From Conus ventricosus (Eukaryota; Mollusca; Gastropoda; Neogastropoda; Conidae): a stretch of DNA of 64,000 nt. Both the position numbers and the translations under genes were made by a program. This document shows, piece after piece, positions 12,580-23,789 of this stretch. Location: contig CM031610.1 in the NCBI GenBank assembly GCA_018398815.1, forward strand, positions 35,749,139-35,813,138, read 5' to 3'. Positions within the stretch are counted from its first letter, which is position 1. Each line of letters starts with the position of its first letter. The notes beneath the pieces are model-generated. The model was not told the origin of the DNA. It worked only from the letters and a program-made list of their open reading frames with translations, and searched no databases.

Positions 12580-13390
12580 TCCTAGATGGGAGTGACCTGT
12601 CAGCCTACGCCCTGGTGCTCTTCTCAGATATTGTTGGAACATATACATTCAGATGCTCTGTCTATTCTGCTGACACTTACTGCTCTAGTACTGCTTTTGA
12701 AGATAATCCTCCCATTCTTCGAGGAGGGACTTTCTGGTTTCTGTCGGATTCGCTGTCAGCTTTGGAGGCCATAGCTCCGCTACCTTCAGCATCCAGAACT
12801 TTTACTTTTTTTTTAAACTTTTTAGCAAGTGAAGGCGACGGTTACAACAGTACTCTTGCATGGGTTCACTGCCATGTTGGCATCGCGGGAACGAAATGGT
12901 TTGATCGTTTAGCAAGAACGCGCCCACAAAGAGAGAAAACTGTCCAACACTTATATCCCCTCTCAATGTAAACCCAAATTAACGATGATGTGAGAGACCT
13001 CTGGCAGGAGATTGGAACACACCACAGACGAATAACAAACTCTTTTCAGATCCGTCCAAACCTTAAAGACTTCCTCCCATCCTACGTCGGGTGTCGTAAA
13101 GAGGAAACGGTTCTGTAGCCGCTGCACACCGCCATTCGTATTTTACCCATCTTACCTTTGTAAAAAGTGAAGCATCTCCGTGGTGGCAATCCCATGTCAT
13201 GCACCAATCCAATGAAAACATGTTCTTTTAGAGTGTTTTGACTGCACGATGTGAACACAAACATTTTACAGCGGAGTCCATGACAGATCCTGTGTTCAGG
13301 GATGTCCCCGCCTGACGTGATCCTTGGTTTTTTGAGAGAAATTAACATTTTTCACCTGATTTTGAGATTTTACGGAAGAAGGATTTTTAA
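12580..13390 (+). pseudogene. RNase H and C-terminal Cys/His segment (I-group LINE)
   Basis: The RNase H signature SDSLSALEAI lies at about 12744-12773, and WVHCHVGIAG followed by a VDRLA-like end at about 12858-12915. Upstream, a S-x-YTAEL-like region is decayed. A C-terminal segment with CRKEET near 13095, an LRTGH/FTHLTF-like part, then an IPCHAP...MKHVL-like Cys/His part follows to about 13220. This order is the same as in the reverse-strand copy at 43.4-44.2 kb, which is better preserved and confirms the reading. RNase H removes the RNA strand during second-strand synthesis. Confidence 0.75.
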
Positions 13391-13590
13391 CAAAGTTTCT
13401 GGTTCGTTTGTAGACGATGATCATTTAACGAGATGTGTGAAAGTTTTTTTTTTTTTGTTTTTTTTTTTTAAAATGATCTGGTGATTGATTTTAAAACGTG
13501 TGACCAGCCCCCTATGTGGCCGCTCTGCCGGTCGGCTGGGCTATAACAACATTGTCATTTATCCTTATCTTATCTTATCTATGTATTCTC

Positions 13591-13904
13591 GGTAAGGGAC
13601 CACACCAAATCAAGCCAGAAAAAAAATCTACATTTGAAAAAACTCCCCATAGCTACAAGCGGGCGAGGAAAGGCGTTTGCCTCCCAATAAGCCTCAAGAC
13701 CAGTCAAGTGTCCCCCAGCTCGAGAACATAACTGGTTCGCTCTGCTCAAATGTTCCTTCGAGCACAAATGGTTGAAATTTTGGAACAAAATCAAACCAAC
13801 AAGGCAAAGTGGATTAGATTTACGTTTGGTAGTTCGAGGTCTCTTTTGGAGACGGTCAAAGGTTTGTTGAGAGCTGAAGGATGCAGGTAGCTGAGGGAGC
13901 ATAC
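13591..13904. other. Unassigned spacer
   Basis: Lies between the LINE tail and the Helentron-like piece. No gene or repeat recognised. Confidence 0.4.
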
Positions 13905-14165
13905 TCTAATATATAAATTGCAAATTCTGTCTGTGTGTGAGTACCTATAGACACAAAAACGCTCAACCGATTGAGTGAAATATGGCAGGTACGTCTGTTG
14001 TGACCCGAGGATGGTTTTGGCAAATCTCTAAAAAACTAAATAAACCTTTAAAAAGAACTGTTTATACGAAATTATGGCAGGTACGTCTGTTGTAACCCGA
14101 GGAAGTTCATCATATCCCGGGCAACGCCCGGTGCCCCCTTCTATTTAATATATAATATAATCCTT
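13905..14165. mobile_element. Helentron-like non-autonomous fragment
   Basis: Begins with TCTAATATATAAATT and a CTGTCTGTGTGTGAG run. It has an ACGCTCAACCGATTGAGTGA-type sequence, then ends in CCCGGGCAACGCCCGG and an AATATATAA tail. This set (CTGTCTGT start, a 'cross the threshold' phrase, CCCGGGCAACGCC end) is typical of invertebrate Helentron/Helitron-like repeats as I remember them. A motif starting TATGGCAGGTACGTCTGTTG occurs twice, about 90 bp apart (13980 and 14071). No protein is encoded. Confidence 0.45.
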
Positions 14166-14261
14166 TCAAACCTCCGCCCCTCTCCCCATGCTTTTTTCCA
14201 TAATCAGTGAGACAGAACATTCAGAGATTTAGAGAAAAATATGTCTAACCAGAGGTAAGCC

Positions 14262-14535
14262 TGCACTCAGATGGTGCCTGGAGAGGGGGAAGGGTGTTGG
14301 GGACGCCGGCAAGTTCCCCCCCCCCCCCCCCCCTTTTCACACCACTCCCTGTTCCCTCGAAAGCCCATCAACAGGTGCAAGGGAAAACTGCCACTCCACT
14401 CAAGGATGGTGTCCTGGAGAGGGGGGAGGGTGTCGGGGACATAGTAAGTCCCCCACAACCCCCCTCTCTTTCATCAACCACTCCCTGTGCCCCAGAAAGT
14501 CATGGCCACAGATGAAAGGAGAACCTGCCACTGCA
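14262..14535. repeat. Tandem duplication of about 135 bp
   Basis: Two diverged copies, about 14262-14396 and 14397-14535, both with ATGGTG, CTGGAGAGGGGG, GGGGAC and CACTCCCTG. Where copy 2 has an interrupted C-rich segment, copy 1 has 18 consecutive C (14316-14333). Confidence 0.7.
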
Positions 14536-16670
14536 CTATGAATAAATGCAGTTATTAAAACATTTGCAGTGTCGGTGTATTTGCATGTGCTTCAGACGGA
14601 TTACAGTACAACCGATTTTTCTTATCTACTGCACGTTTGGCAGTATTTCGTTTGCAACGGTCAGTTGTATTCATTTTTATGAGTGAGCTACGGGGTCAAA
14701 GCTAGAGCAAGAATATCTCGAAGGAGACAACCTTGTTACTGACAACTGCAGACGTCAAAAGCTATTTGACTGTTCGAGTGAAATGCAAGTGGAAAAGCTA
14801 CAGAGTCGAGAAATTAGTTGTAAACTAATCATTAGAGAATTAACAACTAAAGAAACGAACATGATTCCAGACCCACAAAAGAAAGTAGAAAAAGGAGGAA
14901 AGGGGAAAGTGAGAAAAAGAGAACAATCGAGCTTTCGTATAAAGCATTTTGTGTGTTGAAGGCAACCACGGCACGAGTCATCCTGCCCATCCGGCTTGAA
15001 AAAGCTGTACAGAATTTTCAGGCAGGTTCACTGAAAGATTTATCTCAAACCCAATCACATTATGATACCGTGTCAAGAATTCGCATCACATGCATTAGAA
15101 CGCCCCCAGTCCAATTCATAAGTGTTGCCAAAACTAAAAAGCCGCAAATCTATCAAGACTTGCGGATATCGATCAGCGTAAGAGTGTGAATGGGCTTTGT
15201 CCGTGTTGTGTGTGTGCGCGCGCGCGCGCGTATGATATGTATGTTATATGTCGTAATGCGTTTTATAAATATATATATAAATATTGTTGTGTAATGAAGC
15301 AAATTTCACGTGATATTTGTAGTAGCACGTGCGCGCACACATATCAACGCGCAGAATACTTAAACATAAAGCAGTCACAGAAGTCACAGACACATGCATT
15401 TGTGTCAAGCTTTGTTGTCTCTTTAAGTAAATTTAATTGAAAGAAGGCATGTGCAGGTTCTTATGACAGGCCACTTGTTCACAGGTAAGTCGAACCCCTT
15501 ATTTTCATATAAATGTTTCCCACAATACCCATCACCCTACGCCACTCGGCACAGTCATTCGGCTCTTAAAACATTTCTGGAAATACGGTTCAACACGTTA
15601 GGGCTGTAGAAGTCCGCCAAAATTTTTTACAAGCCATCCTCCAGCTCATTTCCAAAATTTTCACAACCAGAGATTGGAAAGAAAGTTCCCTGCCCCCCCC
15701 CCCCCCCCCCCCCCCCCCACCCCACTCCCCCCGAGTTTGCTGCAAACAACAAAACTGAAATAAATGTGATTTCAAAACCAGCAGGACATTCGCATGCAAC
15801 CTCGTTTTCCTTCCGCAGTAACTGCTAATGTTATATTAATAGAATCGAGATTTTCAAACGCAGATGACAACCTTTCAGAGCTTATCTTACCCCGCCCCCA
15901 TCTCCCCATTTTTGCACACAGTTTTCTTATTTCCCCCCCCCCCCCCCCCCCCCCCCCCCCAGAGATGTAGGAGAACTTTAATATCACAACACACGGGAAT
16001 AAGACTTCTGTGGCAAAAAGTGAAAAGTTATGAACATACGACCCCCATAAAAAAGTTTTTCCCAAACAATGAAAAACCGACCGACGGCTTCAACTAGATG
16101 CAGCTTGCTAGTGAACAAGTCAGATTCCATGAGCTGTGTCTCGGAGCTTGCGGTTGTTTTAATTTTTGTTTTCTGACTTTATTACTTCGTGAGCAGGAGA
16201 GAATTGACGAAGTCGACGATCAGTTCAGATTAAAATCAACGCAAAAGGTTTCAGAAAATCTCGAGGAAAATGATCGGTTCAGAAGAGCAAAGTTCGAGTC
16301 GCCTGAGGGCAACTCGGTTTTGAGATACACTCGCCCACAAACAGCACTCGAAGAGCGAACTGAACTGTCCGCCAAGGTGGGTTTAAAGGGGTCCTCACCC
16401 CTAAAAAGCATTTTGGGTTGTTCAAAAGTATGATCGAGCGTGTTTCGAGTACGTGTTTCTTTTTTCTTCTGAACTCACTTCATCCGTGGTTCGGGTCGTG
16501 CAAGTAGCCAAATCCTATTCGCCACGGAGATTGCGAGCACAGTACGAAAGAAAGACGAGAGCGGGGATTCACAAGTGACGTATAAATGCCAAGAAAACTA
16601 CCTGTAATGAAAGACATGTCCCTAAAAGCTTTCGCTATGAGGATGTAAAACTCAACTTTTTTCCCGGGCG
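14536..16670. other. Unassigned stretch with (CG)n/(GT)n and poly-C tracts
   Basis: No convincing gene. It contains an alternating GT/GC run at 15203-15231 and two poly-C tracts, 15693-15718 (26 C) and 15933-15960 (28 C). A frame at 16098-16433 reads without stops for 111 codons and has CpG-rich DNA around it. It shows no known domain and may be 5' flank of the candidate exon at 16674. Confidence 0.4.
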
Positions 16671-16673
16671 ATA

Positions 16674-16900
16674 ATGGCAGATGCCCCCAGCTACGAGTCA
16701 ATTTTCCAACGAAGAGGTATCGAACGTGAAACTGTCACTGAAGTGTATGGAGTTCAGCCGTACCAGTTTGAACCCAACAGCTCCTTTACAGTACCACCTC
16801 CCTCGCCATCAGACGCTTGTGTTTCTTTCCAGGCCTACGACATTTTACAGGTTGACCATATTATGTACATGTTACACCATACGCACGACACAGATAGTAC
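16674..16900 (+). CDS. Possible first coding exon, PYQFEP-type N-terminus
   Basis: An ATG in strong context (A at -3, G at +4) opens a 76-codon frame. The readable part contains YGVQPYQFEP at about codons 25-34, then a proline/serine run. A short leader ending in PY-x-FEP is common at the start of invertebrate proteins with the P2X7-type intracellular domain, as I remember them; the domain itself is not present here. Possible donor sites are AG|GTATCG near 16717 and CAG|GTTGAC near 16851. The latter is preferred because the CA-repeat tract follows soon after. Downstream exons were not found. It lies on the strand opposite the THAP exons, so both may not be real genes. It could also be a chance frame. 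Confidence 0.3.
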
Positions 16901-16935
16901 ATGATATACACATGCACATACATACATCTGTTCAC

Positions 16936-16990
16936 ACACACAACCCCACACACACACACACACACCCACACACACACCCCACACACATAT
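16936..16990. repeat. (CA)n microsatellite
   Basis: CA repeats with CCCA interruptions. Confidence 0.9.
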
Positions 16991-17167
16991 TACCGTAGTA
17001 TGTAAATAACTTTAAAATGATTATGTGATAACCACATTTTCCTTCAGTTGTTTAGATCTATCAGATAATGCCTTTTCCTTTGAACAGGAGTTTGTCAGCT
17101 ACTGCATCATCACACTAATTTTCTCTTCCCTGCTGTATAAATCTTCTCAATTGCTGTTCACTTCAGT

Positions 17168-17192
17168 CCCCCCCCCCCCCCCCCCCCCCCCC
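17168..17192. repeat. Poly-C tract
   Basis: 25 consecutive C followed by an ACACAC run. Confidence 0.95.
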
Positions 17193-17505
17193 AACACACA
17201 CACCACACTTTTTTACATCCCTCATTTTCAATCTCACTCCCCTCCACTTAAATTCTGAAGTTCCACAATGACAATTAGAATCTGAGGGGTCTTTTACAAT
17301 ATACTGCAGTCAAAGATTCTGGGTGTTATTTTAAAAACTGATGCGTGACGTGCCGTACATCAGATCTAAGCTGCAGATCAAAGCTCATTATTCTCTTACT
17401 CACCAGAGCAGTTTATAGCATACAGACATACCATACCTGCATATATCTTAAAATGCACACTAGGTCACCATCCTGTGTCCAAATACTGATAAATAATTCA
17501 CTTAC

Positions 17506-18301
17506 TAAAGCATATGGTTGTTGGGCGGAAACTTGAAATTGCAGGGGTGCCTGATGTTCAGCAATGTCCTGAAAAATAAAAACCCAACTATTTTCACTGG
17601 AGTCCAACAAGTTCTTATTTGTGGACATGGACACTTTCTTGTTAATAAGAATCGTAACTTCAGTTTTGTTGGAAACAGTAACAAGCGGGGTGGTGGGGGG
17701 GGGGGGGGGGGTTCAATCACAAACATGCAACAGTTTCAGTGGCAGCAGGCAGTGTGACTGACTGACTGCCACTATGACAGTAACAATGTATGTTTCAGTT
17801 TGATCCCAACACTCAACAAAAACAACAACTATCTTTACAACCAACCATACACTGAGAATGAAATGAAACACAAAAAGATCAACCACCCATTCCACAAACC
17901 TTACCTTCTTTACGTCTCTGAGTTTGGCTCTCTTGCTCCTGACACAATCGGTGTCACTGTTGCGTTTGAGGCTTGCACTTGCAGCTGGCGAATGAACAGA
18001 GAGTGCTTTAATACATTTTTATGTTATAATAGCTGGCACAGCAACCTCCTTCAGCTGTCTTCGGACCCTAATTCCAGCTTCCACCTTTACTTTCCAGGTG
18101 TGTTGGTCTTGGAAAGTGTGCTCTTCGAAGTGACGGCCGCAAAGGCCATGATAACTGTCCTGAAGAACAAATATCTTTCCTCGTTGTGGTGACAAAATTT
18201 ATCCACACTCGCCCAAACTGGCTGGAGGCACCTGAAAAAGCATGAACGCTTACTATTTGCTTATTTCCTGATGAAATTCCGCAACCAGACACAGCACACA
18301 T
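17506..18301 (-). pseudogene. THAP zinc-finger gene, two exons, frameshifted
   Basis: The reverse-strand ATG at 18301 starts MCAVSGC, the first zinc pair of a THAP DNA-binding domain. A HAF motif and a conserved Trp (RVWINF) follow. After about 47 codons the match continues in the +1 frame as YHGLCGRHFEEHTF, giving the second zinc pair C-x2-HF. The closing AVPAI box (AVPTIF in the family) follows before a TAA. The full C2CH spacing is thus present with one frameshift. The same frame stays coding-like after the TAA and ends at a strong donor, AAG|GTAAGG (exon end 17905). A possible second exon at 17506-17568 has a pyrimidine-rich TTTTTATTTTTCAG acceptor and a GTAAGTG donor. It is exactly 63 nt, in phase, and open. 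THAP proteins are transcription regulators or domesticated P-element-like transposases. The frameshift and TAA suggest a pseudogene, or assembly errors. No further exon was found. Confidence 0.55.
17695..17711. repeat. Poly-G tract in the THAP intron
   Basis: 17 consecutive G on the + strand, hence poly-C in the sense of the THAP reading. Confidence 0.9.
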
Positions 18302-18576
18302 TCGCGCCCCATCTCACTTCAGCCGAACACGAAGAGTGACTTGGCTTTTCTACGTCATCAATCGGGGAAACCCCCCTTTTATCGAAATCGAGGTCAGTTC
18401 CTGTTTCAGCCTCTCGCTTTCCCAGTCCGCAGGAAATGCTGCTCTCTTTGCAAGATGAGAGCACAGGCGGCTGATTCGGGGCTGGGTTTCGCATACGACC
18501 ACATACCAAAACCGTGTATTTGGTCAAAATAGATTTGTAAGAATGGGTGAGAACCCCTTTAATAGGAATGCCTTGC

Positions 18577-18580
<4 letters not shown>

Positions 18581-18612
<32 letters not shown>
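18581..18612. repeat. (CT)n microsatellite
   Basis: About 15 CT units. Confidence 0.95.
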
Positions 18613-18615
<3 letters not shown>

Positions 18616-18897
18616 TGAAATCTCCTCCACACTCTCCCAGTCTGAAGTTATAGATGAATCTGAGAACACCAAAATATGAATCTAATCGTGCTTCGTTGCG
18701 GGACGTCGGAAAGTATTCTGCAATAACAGTGTTTCCTTCCCACCACCCACCCCACACACACACACCCTCTCCAGGGTTTATTTTTAACATCAATAAAATG
18801 AATGGGGAAAAAACCATGAATGAACGCGGAGCTGAGCGACGGGGAGAAAGGGGTTTACAACAAAAACGAAGGTGGGTTGTCAGTTGAAGACGGAAGC

Positions 18898-18921
18898 GGG
18901 GGGGGGGGGGGGGGGGGGGGG
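18898..18921. repeat. Poly-G tract
   Basis: 24 consecutive G. Confidence 0.95.
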
Positions 18922-20076
18922 CGTGTGTGGAGAAGTGGATCTGTAACTGAATGGTGCCAATCATCTGCAGTGGAGCGATTGCTGGCTAATGTCGCTGTCA
19001 ACTGCTCGATTTGTATACTTTAAGTACCTTCAGCCAGGCTGTCTTGAAAACACATTACGGGCAAGGACAGCAGTGATTCAGTGCGGAAATTAAAAAAAAG
19101 AACATGTTAAATGGACGTGGCGCGAAGCGAGGTTTAGCTGACGCTCGTAAAATGGAGCGGTGACCTTGTGGGCACTGCACACCCCTGTGACTGAACTGAG
19201 AAGATCGTTGTCACATATGTATGGTGCCTGACTGAGTTTGTACCCCCCCCGTTTCTCTCCGCTAGGCCCTAAGTAACGGCCTGAGAGCTAGTCTTTCGAA
19301 TAACACGATCAGCTCAGGTTCTTAGTACACTTACACCATATCCCGCACTGGAATGACCTGTCCTCCACAAACTGCAATGAATTAATGCACCAACGAAATC
19401 ACAGGCAGACTCACCCACAGTAAATAAATAAGTAAATGAAACAGGTGACTTTTCAACTTATGAACTCTCATGGAGGGGCAGTCTGAATTTCTCCAACAGA
19501 AAAATGTGTTTGACACTAAAATTATACGATACTGTTTAAATAGAGAGCGTTCTACTGAGCCCCCTGCATTTTTTTTTTTCTTTTCCTTTTTCTTTTTCTC
19601 TGCAGCTGAAGGTGGAGGGTAGACACTTCCTCTGGTAACTGACATATTTCAGTCTTGTGGATATTCTGCTGTAGTTCATTTGCGTTACTGCTGTGATTTC
19701 ATGACATCTTTTGATAATACACGATGAAACGTATCAGTACATCTTTAACTGTTTTCTGTAGGTAGGCTAATGATCGTGTCTATTCCTTCAGGCCACTTTA
19801 CACAGGCTGTGGATGTGTTCCATGTCCTAAGATGTTGGCATGTGTTGTGTGCGCGCCTGTGGGCGTTTCATGGCGTGTTGAGACGCCCATGACCTTTTCA
19901 TTTCACGAAGTCGGTGTGAAACACCATGGGTGTGATTTGTAGTTGGTGGAAGTTGATTGACGCGGCCTGAATGGAATGTTACGTGCCGCTCTCGACAGTG
20001 TGTCTGGGCGATAAAGTAAAACGCTTTACCTATGAGGAAAGACACCTATTAGGTGTCTTTTCTTGTTTTTCTTCAA
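18922..20076. other. Unassigned stretch
   Basis: No gene or repeat family recognised. A T/C-rich run lies at about 19568-19600. Confidence 0.4.
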
Positions 20077-20078
20077 CC

Positions 20079-20109
<31 letters not shown>

Positions 20110-20121
20110 ACACACACACAC
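20077..20121. repeat. Poly-C joined to (AC)n
   Basis: 19 C run directly into about 13 AC units. A second homopolymer, 15 G, follows at 20239-20253. Confidence 0.95.
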
Positions 20122-20399
20122 CCTCTTTTTTTTTTCGTCTTATTTTGTCCTCCTATCCTCACCCTGAGCAGGGTCTACAATGATTAAAAAAAAAAAGGTT
20201 CATTCAAGAATAACGTAATAGACAGATAGAGAGAGAGAGGGGGGGGGGGGGGGCAGTGTGGGTTGGGGGCAAGGGAGAGGATGGGATGAGGTGGGGGCAG
20301 ACTTTTAAAAATCAGTTGAAACGCACCAGATTTGTCCCCCTCGCCCGCTCCCACTACTAATTTGATATCACGTCGTTAATTTGTTATCAAAATCTTCGA

Positions 20400-20590
20400 A
20401 TGTATGTATTACTGAATCAAAAACAAAAACTGCCATAATAACAATAGCTAGTAATAATGATGGTAAGAATGATGATGATAGTATTGATAATAATTTTTTT
20501 ATAAATAGTAGTATTGATAATAGTAATGATAGTAGGCCTAACGATAAGAATAACAATAATAAGAATAATATAAAGCCCAGGGTGAATACT
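20400..20590. repeat. AT-rich trinucleotide-like low-complexity tract
   Basis: Repeated AATAAT, GATGAT and AATAGTA words. It opens stop-free frames made of Asn, Asp and Ser on one strand and Leu/Ile/Ser on the other; these are not genes. Confidence 0.6.
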
Positions 20591-21039
20591 TTCGTTTTCA
20601 ACATGCCTTACTGTTTCCTCTCGAAAATCTTCTTTGCGGCTGGCAGTCGCCCTGGTTCAAATTTCAATTGTCATTAATTTGCACCGGCGCGATTTTAAAT
20701 TGCACCAGTGCAGTTATCAATTATTTACCCTGGCGTATATCGCACATTTGCCATTTACTCCGGGGCGATTGCTATCGCAGGGGATTCTCATCTGTGCGTG
20801 TGTGTGTGAGCGCGTGAGGGTGAGGGTCTTCCAGAATTTAACGTAGGCCTACTTCAAATGAGACCTATGCAGTGAATGATCGACGTATAAACCGTCCCAG
20901 AGAATAGTGGTTATCTTTGTCTTGCGCTGTCTAGCGACCAGCCTAACACTACAACTAGCCGACTTCGCCTGTGTTCCCCCGGCTGTGTGGTCCCCGTTTG
21001 TGTGCTTATTTGATTGTTGTTTTTTTTTTTTGCTGTTTG

Positions 21040-21206
21040 GATTTTAGTGTTCGTTACCTTCACCCAGGATTTTTTATCCACGCTCATTGGTTTGTCTGTA
21101 CACAGCAACGGCCGACACAAGTTTTATGAAACTTGGTGAAAAGATGGAATTAACTCTAATGACAAATCCAGTAAATTTTAGTGTGATACGTGGAGCCGAC
21201 GGACAT
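21040..21206. mobile_element. Possible Helentron-like or related repeat head
   Basis: Holds TTGGTTTGTCTGTACACAG and GTTTTATGAAACTTGGTG, phrases common in dispersed invertebrate repeats that end in satellites. It abuts the 55-bp satellite. Assignment is tentative. Confidence 0.3.
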
Positions 21207-21697
21207 GAACATGGACAATGTGAAGTCACTTTGGAACTTGATGACTGTCTGTGAAGTCATTGAACATGGACAATGTGAAGTCACTTTGGAACTTGATGAC
21301 TGTCTGTGAAGTCATTGAACATGGACAATGTGAAGTCACTTTGGAACTTGATGACTGTGAAGTCATTGAACATGGACAATGTGAAGTCACTTTGGAACTT
21401 GATGACTATCTGTGAAGTCATTGAACATGGACAATGTGAAGTCACTTTGGAACTTGATGACTGTCTGTGAACTCATTGAACATGGACAATGTGAAGTCAC
21501 TTTGGAACTTGATGACTATCTGTGAAGTCATTGAACATGGACAATGTGAAGTCACTTTAGAACTTGATGACTGTCTGTGAAGTCATTGAACATGGACAAT
21601 GTGAAGTCACTTTGGAACTTGATGACTATCTGTGAAGTCATTGAACATGGACAATGTGAAGTCACTTTAGAACTTGATGACTGTCTGTGAAGTCATA
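21207..21697. repeat. 55-bp satellite, 9 copies
   Basis: Units start GAACATGGACAATGTGAAGT, at 21207, 21262, 21317, 21368, 21423, 21478, 21533, 21588 and 21643. The spacing is 55 bp except once, where a 4-base deletion gives 51. From unit 4 on, ACTATCTG and ACTGTCTG variants alternate. Units 6-7 and 8-9 are the same pair, so the array grew as 110-bp dimers. Confidence 0.95.
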
Positions 21698-21839
21698 TAT
21701 TTTCGTGAGATGTTAAAGTTCTGAGCCGAAACCATTTTCTGAGACCTGCTGTCAAGCTCTTCCAAAAGTTTTTTTTTTCCCGTACAGTTATTGACATATT
21801 GTATTTTCCATGTCCAATCACAGAAAGGTAATGGGAAGT

Positions 21840-22135
21840 AACTCTTTCAATCCGAACCTATTGTGTGAGTGGGTGAGCGGTATGCACAGCACTACTTCAC
21901 TAATGCATGCCTCAAGTTCCATGACGCAAAAGTTTCCCATCCCTACATAGTTTGGTTGCCAACGGAATCGGTCAAGTTTTGTGTTGTTGTTTTGTTGACT
22001 GGTTAAGCTTTTCCCTCAAAGAGTGTGAAAACTATCCACTGCTATGTACACGGATTGAATGAAAAGCAAATCTGCCTCTGTTTTACTGTAGTAAATCCGT
22101 CAACGGCTGGGTTAGACCTCGACTAGGCCCTGTAA
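21840..22135. repeat. Dispersed repeat, copy 1
   Basis: Shares with 23790-24100 the phrases TTTGGTYGCC, AATCGGTCAAG, and a later GATTRAATGA followed by AGCAAATCTGC. Spacing between the phrases is similar in both. No A/B box of a tRNA SINE was seen. Family unknown. Confidence 0.5.
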
Positions 22136-23785
22136 TAAAACTTGGAACGACAAAAGAAGAAAATGTTAAGACAGGTGTGGAAAAAGCAGCAACACCATCT
22201 GCAACACCAACGCATTATCCTTCTCCCCACGCACCAGCATGCACCAACATTCACCCGAAGCATGACGTTAGGGCAGCAAAAGATGGCAGCATCAGAGGCA
22301 GCGCTCTCTGCTAAGGGATCAACCACGCCCTCCAAGGCGTGTGGACGGCAGGTTACGGCAGCTACCACCATTAGCGACTGGATGGTAGTATTGCAAGTCG
22401 GGCGTGTGGCAGGAGTTCTATTTGCATGGGAAAGCATTGAAGACTGGTTAACACTGGTCAGACAGGTTGACACTGGAAATATCGTATGACTACAATCACA
22501 GTTAGGAGTGTTGAAATATAGGCGCTAGCTGAAACAGGTTTGCAGGTTACTGACGACAGAGATAACCTTTAAAATGCTCGCTGACGCTGGGATCACTTTG
22601 CGCGGCACTGAACAGCCTTTGTTTTTTTGTTTTGTTTTGTTTGTTTTTGTTAATTGTGGTAGCGTATTGGCTTGAGATTTCTTACTTGGGATATTTGGAG
22701 GCAATGGTGACAGTCAACGGAAGGGGTGCCAAGAATGGAAGGAGCCTAGGTGGGAAGGTATTAAAGTCGCTTGACGTAGATTTAGTGCCTGAGATCATCC
22801 TGGAGTGAAATGTTTTGAGGGAAGGATTTTCCCATTTCCATCTGTTTTTCTGTTAATATGGATTTGGAGGGAAGGCCTGAGAAGGCAGATCATGCCCTCT
22901 CAATTGGTTTACAAGTACTTGGCTGGACTCAGTGTGGCTCATGGCAGAACAGGGGAGCACCTTCAGTAGTCTACGGCCAAGAAGAAAGAATGGTAGGACC
23001 AGGGCAGGCCTTAGCCAGATTTGAGTACTGGTGAATTTTGTTTTTTAATGTGCTTTCCCGTGTATTTTGTGTATGTAGCCTGTATCGTAAGCTTCATCAG
23101 CTCATCGGGTTTGTTTGTTTGTTTGCTTGCTTGCTTTTTGTGGTTGTGTGTTAGTTGTAACATACATGTTGCTTACTGACTACAAAGGAGTCAGCGGGTA
23201 TCCACAACGTTTAGAACAGTTTGGTTAGTTGGACTTTACTTTGGAAGGAGGCTGTTCTGTAAACGTGGTAAAAAAATCTTTCCTGTGTTTGTCATGGGTT
23301 TTGGTCCGCGTTATTGGGCTTAAATGCTCTTACGTGTTTGACCATTTTGATGAAATGGCCCAGTAAGTTTGAAGAATAGCATGGTAGTATAGGTCGTTTT
23401 AATTGTTTCCCTTTGGCGTGGAAAAAAGGATGATTGAAATGCTTAATGGGTTTCGAGTCCTTTCGTGGGATTATAGATTAACTTTGGAATCTACAAGTAA
23501 ACTGTTTGATCAGATTATTTGGTGTAAGACCACTTGGGTTACTCCATTATTGTATGTGTGGCGAGTTCAAGAGTAGCTCCCCCTCTCCCCCGCACCCCAA
23601 ATGATTTTTTTCTTCTCGGTGATGCTTTGGGTTGCCGTAGTTGAAGAGATTAAAAGAAAAAGTGTGCAGTAAACCATTCATTTTTACTTTGTCTTGCCTC
23701 ATCTTATGTGATGTCTTGGTCCTGAGGCAAGGGTCTCGAAAGCTTTTGTGTTAGAAAAGACAGAAAGTATTCACTACTATGCTGT
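22136..23785. other. Unassigned stretch
   Basis: Overlapping open frames lie on both strands at 22123-22489 with no known motif and no splice sites. They are treated as chance. Short TTTG and TTGC runs occur near 22620 and 23110. Nothing else recognised. Confidence 0.4.
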
Positions 23786-23789
23786 GTGG

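Larger units (their letters stand above)
7488..13590 (+). mobile_element. Decayed near-full-length I-group (Nimb/Ingi-like) LINE
   Basis: A non-LTR retrotransposon, readable only across many frameshifts and stops. In order: a GC-rich leader, a gag-like ORF1 with zinc knuckles, an apurinic-type endonuclease, reverse transcriptase, an RNase H domain, a C-terminal Cys/His segment, a GGTCGGCTGGGCTATAA-type 3' end, and a short CTTAT-type tandem tail at about 13560-13585. Presence of RNase H downstream of RT is known for the I group (I, Ingi, Nimb, Loa, R1, Tad). The leader and the C-terminal segment resemble Nimb/Ingi elements as I remember them; the clade name is an inference. The same family is found again at 43.4-44.2 kb (reverse strand) and as a 52-bp remnant at 48.1 kb. 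Confidence 0.85.

Noticed and set aside
22123..22489. Opposed frames of 115-116 codons
   Set aside because: Overlap each other, no recognisable domain, no splice signals.
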